NCBI RefSeq assembly: GCF_005503555.1
Contig: NZ_SCNG01000001.1
Coordinates: forward strand, 434,001 to 498,000
Length of the DNA: 64,000 bases
Direction of reading: 5' to 3'
Source: Rudaea sp. 3F27F6
GTDB taxonomy: Bacteria; Pseudomonadota; Gammaproteobacteria; Xanthomonadales; Rhodanobacteraceae
This document shows, piece after piece, positions 54,147-62,019 of this stretch (its first letter is position 1; each line of letters opens with the position of its first letter). Made by a program: the position numbers and the translations under genes. The notes below the pieces were generated by a model, which had not been told where the DNA came from, ran no database searches, and saw nothing but the letters and a program-made list of their open reading frames with translations.

Positions 54147-54511
54147 CCAGGTCCTCCCCCATCCGCCGGCACGGCAGATCGCGCAAGAGATTAATGTGAT
54201 CTCCGCCTCACTATAGAGCAAAACCGCTGAGCGGTATCAATTTACCGATAAAAGGTAGTTTTGAATCTGCCCCCACGCCGACGGCCAGACGAGCCGAAGG
54301 GATCGGGCTCCGGCTCGGGGAATTTTAAACGGCGCTATGAGGACTGCGACACAGAATCCGCCGCTCGGGAGCACGTCCACAGACGGACCTGCCGGCTCCG
54401 GTGCAGCACGAACCGGCTATTTTCGGCGCAATGTTTCGCCCGATGTCGATTTGGCGCTCGGCCCTTCGTCGTGGTGAATGAGCCCCTTCCTTACCGACCT
54501 GTGAGCCGCCC
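54147..54511. other. Intergenic region between fimT and the reductase-like gene, 365 bp
   Basis: It contains the fimT promoter (54210-54240) and an adjacent dyad TACC-N7-GGTA (54244-54258). No gene is recognised in the rest. Confidence 0.6.
54210..54240 (-). promoter_or_regulatory. Promoter of fimT pilus operon
   Basis: On the minus strand, TTGATA (54235-54240) and TATAGT (54210-54215) are separated by 19 bp. The spacer holds the perfect dyad CCGCT-G-AGCGG (54224-54234), a place where a regulator would block or remodel the promoter. Confidence 0.55.
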
Positions 54512-55165
54512 ATGTCCAAACTCTGCGTGAAATGTTTCTCGTTGTCCCTCGACGGCTACGGCGCCGGGCCGGACCAAAGCCTCGACTATCCGCTCGGCAA
54601 GCGCGGCCCCGAACTGATGGAATGGTTTTTCGCCACGCGCGCCTGGTGCTCGACGCACGGCCTCGGAGACGGCGAAACCGGCATCGACAATGGCATCGCC
54701 GAGGCCGGCATGAAAAATAATGGCGCGTGGATACTCGGCCGCAACATGTTCGGCCCCGTGCGCGGGCCGTGGCCGGACGAAAACTGGAAAGGCTGGTGGG
54801 GCGAGGAACCGCCGTATCATGTGCCCGTGTTCGTGCTGACCCACCACGCGCGCAAGCCTCTCGAAATGAAGGGCGGCAACACGTTCTTCTTCGTCACCGA
54901 CGGCATCGAGTCCGCGCTGAAGCAGGCGCGCGCCGCGGCGGGCGACAAAGACATTCGCCTCGGCGGCGGCGTGGCGACGGTGCGCGAATACTTGCACGCC
55001 GGCCTGATCGACGAACTGCACCTCGCTGTGCGCCCCATTCTGCTCGGTCGCGGCGAGAACCTGTTCGCCGGCATCGACATGGACGCGCTCGGCTACGAAG
55101 GCGTGAAATCCGTGGCCGGCGAGCGCGCGACGCATATGTATCTGCGCAAGCGCGCCGCTGCGTAA
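54512..55165 (+). CDS. Dihydrofolate reductase-fold protein (RibD C-terminal type)
   Basis: A 217-residue reductase-like protein of the DHFR/RibD-C superfamily. Family marks are SLSLDGYGAGPDQSLDYPLG, GAWILGRNMFGPVRGPW, PVFVLTHH, GGGVATVREYLHAGLIDELHLAVRP and GLxYEGV-type end. Such proteins use NADPH; typical substrates are folates or pteridine-like compounds but most are unassigned. The ATG at 54512 (MSKLCVKCFSL) has no clear ribosome-binding site. Neighbours give no hint. Confidence 0.85.
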   Translation: MSKLCVKCFSLSLDGYGAGPDQSLDYPLGKRGPELMEWFFATRAWCSTHGLGDGETGIDNGIAEAGMKNNGAWILGRNMFGPVRGPWPDENWKGWWGEEPPYHVPVFVLTHHARKPLEMKGGNTFFFVTDGIESALKQARAAAGDKDIRLGGGVATVREYLHAGLIDELHLAVRPILLGRGENLFAGIDMDALGYEGVKSVAGERATHMYLRKRAAA

Positions 55166-55303
55166 AGGAAGCCACTACGGCCGGCGAATCCAAAAGCAGG
55201 TTGCGCCTACGGCAGACGATTTGCCGGCAACGCAGTCGCCATCAGCAGCAAGCGGACGCGATCGCCGATCCTCGTCCGCCATGCTCCGGCAACTCGACCG
55301 ACG

Positions 55304-56818
55304 TCAGGCGACCACCACCGGAATCTTGCCGATCTTCGCCTGCCATTCGCGCGGGCCGGTCTGGTGCACCGAGGTGCCTGCGGAATCGACCGCGACGGTG
55401 ACCGGCATGTCCTTCACGTCGAATTCGTAGATCGCTTCCATGCCGAGGTCGGCGAAGCCGACGACGCGCGATGCGCGGATCGCCTTGGACACGAGATACG
55501 CGGCGCCGCCGACCGCCATCAGGTACACCGAGTTGTGCTTCTTGATCGCTTCGATCGCGGTCGGGCCGCGCTCAGCCTTGCCGACCATGCCGAGCAGGCC
55601 GGTCGAGGCGAGCACCTGCTCTGTGAACTTGTCCATGCGCGTCGCCGTGGTCGGGCCGGCCGGGCCGACGACTTCGTCGCGCACCGGATCGACCGGGCCG
55701 ACGTAGTAGATAAAGCGTCCCTTGAAATCCACCGGTAGGGTTTCGCCCTTGTTGAGCATGTCGACGATGCGTTTGTGCGCGGCGTCGCGGCCGGTCAGCA
55801 GCTTGCCGTTGAGCAAGAGCACTTCGCCGGGCTTGAACGTGGCGACGAGTTCGGGCGTAACCGTATCGAGATCGACGCGGCGCGCACCGGTCGGGCTGTA
55901 GGTCAGTTTCGGCCAGTCTTCGAGCGAGGGCGGCTCAAGCGCAACCGGGCCCGAGCCGTCGAGGACGAAATGTGCGTGGCGCGTCGCCGCGCAGTTCGGG
56001 ATCATCGCGATCGGCAGGTTCGCCGCATGGGTCGGATAATCGCGCACCTTGATGTCGAGCACCGTGGTCAGGCCGCCGAGCCCCTGCGCGCCGATGCCGA
56101 GCGCGTTGACCTTTTCGTATAGTTCCAGGCGCAGTTCCTCGGCGCGGTTCGACGGCCCGCGCGCCTGCAGGTCAGTAATGTCGATCGGCTCCATGAGCGA
56201 TTCCTTCGCCAGCAGCATCGCCTTCTCCGCGGTGCCGCCGATGCCGATGCCGAGCATGCCGGGCGGGCACCAGCCGGCACCCATCGTGGGCACGGTCTTG
56301 AGCACCCAGTCGACGATCGAGTCCGACGGATTGAGCATGGCGAACTTCGATTTCGCTTCCGAGCCGCCGCCTTTTGCCGCAACGATCACGTCAACCTTAT
56401 CGCCCGGCACAATGCGCACGTTGATCACCGCCGGCGTGTTGTCCTTGGTGTTCGTGCGCTTGCCGGCGGGATCGGCGAGGATCGAGGCGCGCAGCTTGTT
56501 GTCCGGATCGTTGTAAGCGCGGCGCACGCCTTCGTTGACCATGTCCTCGACGCTCAAGGTCGCGTCCCACTGCACGTTCATGCCGACCTTGAGAAAGACG
56601 GTGACGATGCCGGTGTCCTGGCAGATCGGCCGATGGCCCTCGGCGCACAGGCGCGAATTGATCAGGATCTGCGCGATCGCATCCTTGGCCGCGGGCGACT
56701 CCTCGCGCTCGTAGGCGCTCGCGAGATTCTTGATGTAGTCGACCGGATGGTAGTAGCTGATGTACTGCAGCGCGTCGGCGACGCTCTGGATAAAGTCGGC
56801 TTGCTTGATGGCTGGCAT
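55304..56818 (-). CDS. fumA: Fumarate hydratase, class I (iron-sulfur)
   Basis: A 504-residue class I fumarase interconverting fumarate and malate in the citric acid cycle with an oxygen-sensitive [4Fe-4S] cluster. Cluster cysteines are in CQDTG (Cys66), CPPGMLG and NCAATRHAHF, with ETGRxx-type CPPG context. The beta/C-terminal domain (GEVLLLNGKLLTGRDAAHKRI, GPTTATRMDKF) completes the single-chain FumA/FumB type. ATG 56818 is taken by family (MPAIKQADFIQ); the longer frame runs upstream. No operon partner. Confidence 0.95.
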   Translation of the reverse strand: MPAIKQADFIQSVADALQYISYYHPVDYIKNLASAYEREESPAAKDAIAQILINSRLCAEGHRPICQDTGIVTVFLKVGMNVQWDATLSVEDMVNEGVRRAYNDPDNKLRASILADPAGKRTNTKDNTPAVINVRIVPGDKVDVIVAAKGGGSEAKSKFAMLNPSDSIVDWVLKTVPTMGAGWCPPGMLGIGIGGTAEKAMLLAKESLMEPIDITDLQARGPSNRAEELRLELYEKVNALGIGAQGLGGLTTVLDIKVRDYPTHAANLPIAMIPNCAATRHAHFVLDGSGPVALEPPSLEDWPKLTYSPTGARRVDLDTVTPELVATFKPGEVLLLNGKLLTGRDAAHKRIVDMLNKGETLPVDFKGRFIYYVGPVDPVRDEVVGPAGPTTATRMDKFTEQVLASTGLLGMVGKAERGPTAIEAIKKHNSVYLMAVGGAAYLVSKAIRASRVVGFADLGMEAIYEFDVKDMPVTVAVDSAGTSVHQTGPREWQAKIGKIPVVVA

Positions 56819-57106
56819 GGGAAGGATTGAAAACCTGGGGCTGAGGACTGCCCGCCTATTTTCGCACCGCTGGCGCTGCGGCGCACCATGCGTCCGGATT
56901 GCGCTCCCGTGCCGCGCGAATCGATCGCACGCCAATCCGCCCCGCTTTGCCTGGGGGCACGATTTATCGCGCCCGACTCTTTATTTTTCCGCGCCGTAAA
57001 GAGCCGCACGTGACAAATCGCGCCCCTAAACATCCCGTTTCCACAGGCCGGTCTCGCTGCCGCGGCAGCCCGTGCGCGGCCCTCGCGAGGCCGCTATGCT
57101 TGGCCC

Positions 57107-60100
57107 ATGTTGAGCGCCGCTCTCGTCATCGCTTCGGGCATTGTCTGGCTCGGCGTACTGTTCGCCGTCGCGGTCTACGGCGAGCGCCACCCGCGCGTGC
57201 TCGAACGGCGCTGGGCGATCGTCTACGCGCTTTCGCTCGCCGTGCACTGCACGTCGTGGACCTTCCTCGGCAACACGACGCAGGCGAGCCGCTCGGGCTG
57301 GTGGGTACCGCCGAATTTCGTCGGCGCGATCGCGATGTATATTTTTGGCATTACGATACTTTTTCGCCTCGTGCGCCTCGCGCGCGAACACAACTCCAGC
57401 TCACTCGCCGACCTGATCTCGACGCGGCTCGGGCGCAGCCCGGCGCTCAGCGCGCTGATCACTGCGGTCATGCTGCTCGGCATCCTGCCCTACATCGCGC
57501 TGCAGCTCAAAGCCGTCGCGATGAGTTTCACCACCATTCTTGGCGACCCGCGCGGTCTGACCGCCTGGCGCGACGGCGCGCTCTGGGTCGCGCTGTCGAT
57601 GGCACTGTTCGCGATCGCGTTCGGCACGCGGCGGTCGTCCGCCGTCGCGCACAACCGCGGCCTCGTTCTTGCGATCGCGTTCGAGTCGCTGTTCAAGCTC
57701 TTCGCGATGCTGGCGCTGACCAGCCTGCTGCTGACCGTGCCACTGCCGGACGCTGCCGCGGCGCCACCGCCGACGCACGATCTGACCGGATTCCCAAGCC
57801 TGATCGTGCTCGGCGCGCTCGCGATGTTCACCCTGCCGCACCAGTTCCATACCGGCGTGGTCGAATGCCGCGACGAGCGCCATCTGAATACCGCGCGCTG
57901 GCTGTTCCCGCTCTACATGGTGCTGATCTCGGTGCCGGCGCTGCCGCTCGCGCGGCTCGGCGACGCGCAGCTCGCCGCACGCGGAATACCGTCCGACCTC
58001 TACCTGCTCGCCCTGCCGCTCGCCCACGGCGAGCATGCGCTCGCCCTCACCGCCTTTCTCGGCGCACTGTCGGCCTCGACCTGCATGGTCGTCGTTGCCA
58101 CGCTCGCGCTGAGCCTGATGGTCGCGAATCATTTCATCGCGCCGTTGCGCCTGCGCGCGGGCTGGGGCCAGAACGAAGAGAACGACCTGCGCGGCGAAGT
58201 ACTCTGGCAGCGCCGCGTCGCCATCGTCGCGATCATCGCGCTTGCCTGGGCCTACAGCCGCATGATCTTCGACGACGCAGCGCTCGCCGACATCGGCGCG
58301 CTGTCGTTCTCCGCGCTCGCCGGCCTCGCGCCGGCGACCTGGGCGGCGCTGTACCGCCCACAGCTCGGCGCGCGCGCGGTGTTCGCCGGCCTAGCCGCCG
58401 GCACGCTCGTGTGGATGTATACCTTGCTGCCCAAGGTGCTCTTTCCACATCAGGCCTGGCTCGCACAGGGGCCGTTCGGCATCGAGCCGCTTGCGCCGAA
58501 CGCGTTGCTCGGCCTCGGCGGCTTCGGCGCGCTGACGCGCGCGGTGATCCTCGGCACGGCGACCAATATCCTGGTCATGGCGTCCGTCGCCCTGTTCGGC
58601 CGGCGGCCCGCGGCGATGCCGGAAGCGCATCCACTCGAATACCGCGAACTGCGCGCACTGGCGACGCGCTTTCTTTCCGACGAACGCGCACAAGGACTGA
58701 TCGGCAGCGCGCCCGCGGCCAAACCCGCCGACGCGGCAACGCTCGCCTCGGTCGAGCACGAACTCTCCGCCGTGATCGGCGCGTCGAGCGCACGCCTGCT
58801 GCTCGACGTCGCGCGCCGCGACCGGCGCCTGCAGCTCGATACCGTCGCAGCGATCGTCGACGAAGCGTCGGCCGATCTGCGCTTCAATCAACGCGTGCTG
58901 CTCGCCGCGCTCGAAAACATGAGCCAGGGCATTTGCGTGGTCGACGCCAAACTGCAGGTCGTCGCCTGGAACCGGCGCTACGCCGAACTGTTTCCCTATC
59001 CGCCCGGCCTGCTGCGCGTCGGCCGACCCGTCGAAGAATTGGCGCGCCACGCGATCGCCGCGGGCCTGAGCGGCGGCGTCGCGCTCGATCCCGTGCAGTT
59101 GGAGGCCGCGGTGCAACGCCGCCTCATGCACATGCGCCGCGGCACCGCGCATCTGTCCGAGCGCCGCTTTCCCGACGGCAGCGTGGTCGAGATCCGCGGC
59201 AATCCGATGCCGGGCGGCGGCTTCGTCGCCACCTTCACCGACGTCACCGAATTCCGCCGCGCCGCGCTCGCGCTCGAACGCGTCAATGAGACGCTCGAAG
59301 CGCGCGTCGCCGAGCGCACCGCCGAGCTCGAACGGGCCAGACATGCCGCAGAAGCCGCGAACGAAACCAAGACGCGCTTCCTCGCCGCGGTCAGCCACGA
59401 TCTGATGCAACCGCTGCACGCCGCGCAGTTGTTCGCCCACAGCCTCGCCGCGCGCGCCGACGACGACGGCCGCGTCACCGCGCGGCATCTTCATTCGTCG
59501 CTTGCCGCGACCGAGTCCCTGCTCGGCGGCCTGCTCGACATGGCGCGGCTCGACGCCGGCAAACTCGTTGCGCGCCCGCGCGCGTTCGCGCTCAACGAAC
59601 TGCTCGGCGCGCTCGCCGCCGAGTTCGGCGCACTCGCAAGCGAAAAGGGTCTCAAGCTGTGCCACGTGCCGACGCGCGCATGGGTGCGTTCGGACCCGCA
59701 CCTGCTGCGCCGCGTGCTGCAGAACTTTCTTTCCAATGCGTTGCGCCACGTCGAATCGGGACGCATCCTGCTCGGCTGCCGGCGCGCGGGCTCGAAGCTG
59801 CGCATCGAAGTCTGGGACACCGGCCCCGGTATCGCCGAAACCGAGACGGCATCGATCTTCGAGGAATTCCGCCGTGGCAGCCGCGCAAGCAACCAGGGCC
59901 TCGGACTCGGCCTCGCGATCGCCCAGCGCATGGCACGCCTGCTCGAACATAACTTGACCCTGCGTTCGCGCCTCGGCCGCGGCAGCGTGTTCGCCGTCAG
60001 CGTGCCGCGCAGCGCAGCGGCCTACGCCGCGGTCGCAAGCGCCGTGCCCGCAGCGGAAGGCGCATCGCCCTCCGACATGCCGAAAGGCACCGCGCTGATC

Positions 60101-60481
60101 GTCGACAACGAACCGCAAGCGCTTACCGCGCTGCGTACTCTGCTCGAACAATGGGGCTGGCGCGTACTCGCCGCGCCCGACACGCCACGTGCACTCGAAC
60201 TCGCGCGCGGCGAACGCGCCGACATCGCCATCCTCGATTACCACCTCGCCGGCGGCGACAACGGACTGGATTTGTACGCCAAGCTGCAAGACATGCTCGG
60301 GGACATTCCCGCCGCGATCCTCACCGCGGACCGCGATGCCGCACTGCGCCAGCGCGCGCTCGAACTCGGTCTGATGTTGCTCTACAAACCGTTGAAGCCG
60401 CTGGCGCTCAAGCAAGTGCTGAGACGGAGCGAAAGCGCGGGGGTGCGCTTTGTCGCGTCGGTGTTGACGCCGCAGGGGTAA
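57107..60481 (+). CDS. crbS: CrbS/MxtR-like hybrid histidine kinase with sodium-symporter (SSF) sensor
   Basis: An 1124-residue hybrid kinase. Residues 1-490 form an SSF (PutP-like) membrane domain of 12-13 segments, then a PAS-like domain (about 600-720, LAALENMSQGICVVD), a coiled linker, HisKA with His764 (LAAVSHDLMQPLHAA), HATPase (DTGPGIAETE, GLGLGLAIAQ) and a C-terminal receiver with Asp1044 (AILDYHLAGG). This is the CrbS/MxtR layout, which with LuxR-type CrbR/ErdR controls acetyl-CoA synthetase and acetate use. A matching LuxR-type regulator is convergent across the 692-bp repeat. The start ATG follows TATGCT by six bases. No acs gene is in the window. Confidence 0.9.
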   Translation: MLSAALVIASGIVWLGVLFAVAVYGERHPRVLERRWAIVYALSLAVHCTSWTFLGNTTQASRSGWWVPPNFVGAIAMYIFGITILFRLVRLAREHNSSSLADLISTRLGRSPALSALITAVMLLGILPYIALQLKAVAMSFTTILGDPRGLTAWRDGALWVALSMALFAIAFGTRRSSAVAHNRGLVLAIAFESLFKLFAMLALTSLLLTVPLPDAAAAPPPTHDLTGFPSLIVLGALAMFTLPHQFHTGVVECRDERHLNTARWLFPLYMVLISVPALPLARLGDAQLAARGIPSDLYLLALPLAHGEHALALTAFLGALSASTCMVVVATLALSLMVANHFIAPLRLRAGWGQNEENDLRGEVLWQRRVAIVAIIALAWAYSRMIFDDAALADIGALSFSALAGLAPATWAALYRPQLGARAVFAGLAAGTLVWMYTLLPKVLFPHQAWLAQGPFGIEPLAPNALLGLGGFGALTRAVILGTATNILVMASVALFGRRPAAMPEAHPLEYRELRALATRFLSDERAQGLIGSAPAAKPADAATLASVEHELSAVIGASSARLLLDVARRDRRLQLDTVAAIVDEASADLRFNQRVLLAALENMSQGICVVDAKLQVVAWNRRYAELFPYPPGLLRVGRPVEELARHAIAAGLSGGVALDPVQLEAAVQRRLMHMRRGTAHLSERRFPDGSVVEIRGNPMPGGGFVATFTDVTEFRRAALALERVNETLEARVAERTAELERARHAAEAANETKTRFLAAVSHDLMQPLHAAQLFAHSLAARADDDGRVTARHLHSSLAATESLLGGLLDMARLDAGKLVARPRAFALNELLGALAAEFGALASEKGLKLCHVPTRAWVRSDPHLLRRVLQNFLSNALRHVESGRILLGCRRAGSKLRIEVWDTGPGIAETETASIFEEFRRGSRASNQGLGLGLAIAQRMARLLEHNLTLRSRLGRGSVFAVSVPRSAAAYAAVASAVPAAEGASPSDMPKGTALIVDNEPQALTALRTLLEQWGWRVLAAPDTPRALELARGERADIAILDYHLAGGDNGLDLYAKLQDMLGDIPAAILTADRDAALRQRALELGLMLLYKPLKPLALKQVLRRSESAGVRFVASVLTPQG

Positions 60482-60499
60482 CTCGTACGCTTTTTTTCT

Positions 60500-61191
60500 C
60501 GTCATTCCCGCATGCTCTTAGCGGGAATCCAGCGACTTTGCTTTGGTTCTTTCTTGCCTTTAAGAGCAGAGCTTCCACTCGTCCTGCGGACGAGCGGGTC
60601 ACTTTCTTGTCACCAGCGACAAGAAAGTAACCAAAGAAACGCCGCCCCGGGAGCCGCGCTCGCAGCTTCGCTGCGAGTTCGCAAGGTCATGCCGGGGTTC
60701 GCTCGATGGACATCCCTGTCCATTCGCGAACTCGCGCGCATCCTGCGCGCGACCCTAAAGGGCGATTCCGTCATGCCCCCGCCGCGGCTGACGGGGACCC
60801 GAGATCAAGAGCAAAAAGAGCAAGAGCCAAGCGCGGGATGCCTAGCTCTCGCTCTGTCTTCGGCGCGCACGATGCGCGCTGCTTCGGCTTCTCCGGGTCC
60901 CCATTACATTGCGGCGGCAGCGGACGAAAAGGCCCGCAGGGTCGGCGCGATGGATCGCGCCGATTCCGCTATTGCACACGGATGTGCAATTAGCGGAACC
61001 CGGCCGTTGGCGCGGACCCGGAGCGCAGGATGCGCGTAGGGCGCAATGTTCTGGGGCGGCGTCTTTTGGTTACTTTTCTTCGCTGCTGAAGAAAAGTGAC
61101 CCGCTCGCCCAAAGGGCGAGTGGAAGCCTTTGCTCTTAAACCAAAAAAAGCAAAGTCGCTGGATTCCCGCTAAGAGCACGCGGGAATGACG
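60500..61191. repeat. 692-bp compound inverted repeat element
   Basis: Ends are exact complements (CGTCATTCCCGC ... GCGGGAATGACG). Arms of about 150 and 140 bp (60500-60649, 61052-61191) match with some gaps: ATTCCCGC-N9-GCGGGAAT hairpin, CAGCGACTTTGC, GCTTCCACTCG hairpin, GTCACTT stem, AGTAACCAAA and CGCCGCCCC, in mirror order. Between them are further palindromes, e.g. TTGCACA-N4-TGTGCAA, ATGGACA-N4-TGTCCAT, GCGCGCA-N3-TGCGCGC. No transposase or gene inside. It looks like a nested-hairpin non-coding element, perhaps a MITE-like or structured-RNA repeat. Whether other copies exist must be checked. Confidence 0.85.
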
Positions 61192-61269
61192 CGCATAAGC
61201 ATGAGCGGAATTTCCGCTTGACCGGCCCTCCGGCCGTAGAGAGTCACGGAAATAACCAGCTTAAAGAGC

Positions 61270-61291
61270 AAAAAAAGCGGCCGCAGGCCGC
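61270..61291 (-). terminator. Intrinsic terminator of the LuxR-type regulator gene
   Basis: On the minus strand stem GCGGCC/GGCCGC with a 3-nt loop is followed by TTTTTTT, 15 nt after the stop codon at 61306. Confidence 0.85.
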
Positions 61292-61305
61292 CCCACCCAC
61301 CAGAG

Positions 61306-61956
61306 TTATTTCTGTTGCAACCTGAGCCGTTGCAACACGACGCTCGCCTGCGTGCGATTGCGTACGCCGAGTTTCTCGAAGATCGCACTGACGTGTGCCT
61401 TGACCGTGCGCTCCTGGATGCCGAGCGAGTCGGCGATCTGTTTGTTGAGGCGGCCTTCGCCGATCTGCGCTAGCACGCGGAATTGTTGGCCTGTGAGGCG
61501 CGCAAGGCGCGCGGCGAGTTGCGTGTCGGCCGGGTCGCTCACGGTTTCGTCGAGCGTGTCGGCGAGTGCGGGCGGCAGCCAGCGGCCGCCGTCGAGGACG
61601 GTGCGGATCGCGCCGACGATTTCCGCCGGCGGTGTGCTTTTCGGTACGAAGCCGACCGCGCCGTGATCGAGCGCGCGGCGCACGACGCCGCCTTCTTCGG
61701 AACCGGAGACGACGAGGGTCGCCGCGGCGGGAAACTGCACGCGCAGCGCGGCGAGTCCGGTCAGTCCGTGGCTGTCGCGCATATGCAGGTCGAGCAGGAC
61801 GAGATCGGTCTCCGGTTCGGCGTCGAGCCGGGCGAAAACGCCGGCGAGATCGTCGGCTTCGGCGATCAGCGCATCGGGCTCTGCCTGCGCGACTGCGCTG
61901 CGCAGCGCGGCACGAAATAACGGATGGTCGTCGGCTATGAGGACACGCGTGCTCAT
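61306..61956 (-). CDS. crbR: CrbR/ErdR-like LuxR-family response regulator
   Basis: A 216-residue NarL/FixJ-type regulator. The receiver domain (residues 1-125, VLIADDHPLFRAAL, LLDLHMRD with phospho-acceptor Asp56, and VPKSTPPAEI with the conserved Lys) is followed by a LuxR-type HTH (about 150-212, LTGQQFRVLAQIGEGRLNKQIADSLGIQERTVKAHVSAIFEKLG). This matches AgmR/ErdR/CrbR proteins which pair with SSF-domain kinases such as the one convergent to it. ATG 61956 is used; TAGAGT lies 7 nt before it, suggesting a leaderless mRNA. Expected targets are acetate-use genes such as acs (not in the window). Confidence 0.9.
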   Translation of the reverse strand: MSTRVLIADDHPLFRAALRSAVAQAEPDALIAEADDLAGVFARLDAEPETDLVLLDLHMRDSHGLTGLAALRVQFPAAATLVVSGSEEGGVVRRALDHGAVGFVPKSTPPAEIVGAIRTVLDGGRWLPPALADTLDETVSDPADTQLAARLARLTGQQFRVLAQIGEGRLNKQIADSLGIQERTVKAHVSAIFEKLGVRNRTQASVVLQRLRLQQK

Positions 61957-62019
61957 CGCCCGCACTCTAGCAGTTCAGTGCAGGTCCGGGTTTAACGAAG
62001 CGCATGTTATCGTCGGCCG

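Larger units (their letters stand above)
60482..61305. other. Non-coding region between crbS- and crbR-like genes, 824 bp
   Basis: Dominated by the inverted-repeat element at 60500-61191, with a T-run (TTTTTTTCTC, 60491-60500) before it and the terminator of the response-regulator gene at 61270-61291. Open frames inside are mirror products of the inverted repeat (both directions start with MLLAGIQRLCF). Confidence 0.8.

Noticed and set aside
60512-61039. 175-residue frame inside the inverted repeat, with a similar start on the other strand (60904-61179)
   Set aside because: Both frames start with the same peptide because the repeat is mirrored. No family features; treated as non-coding.
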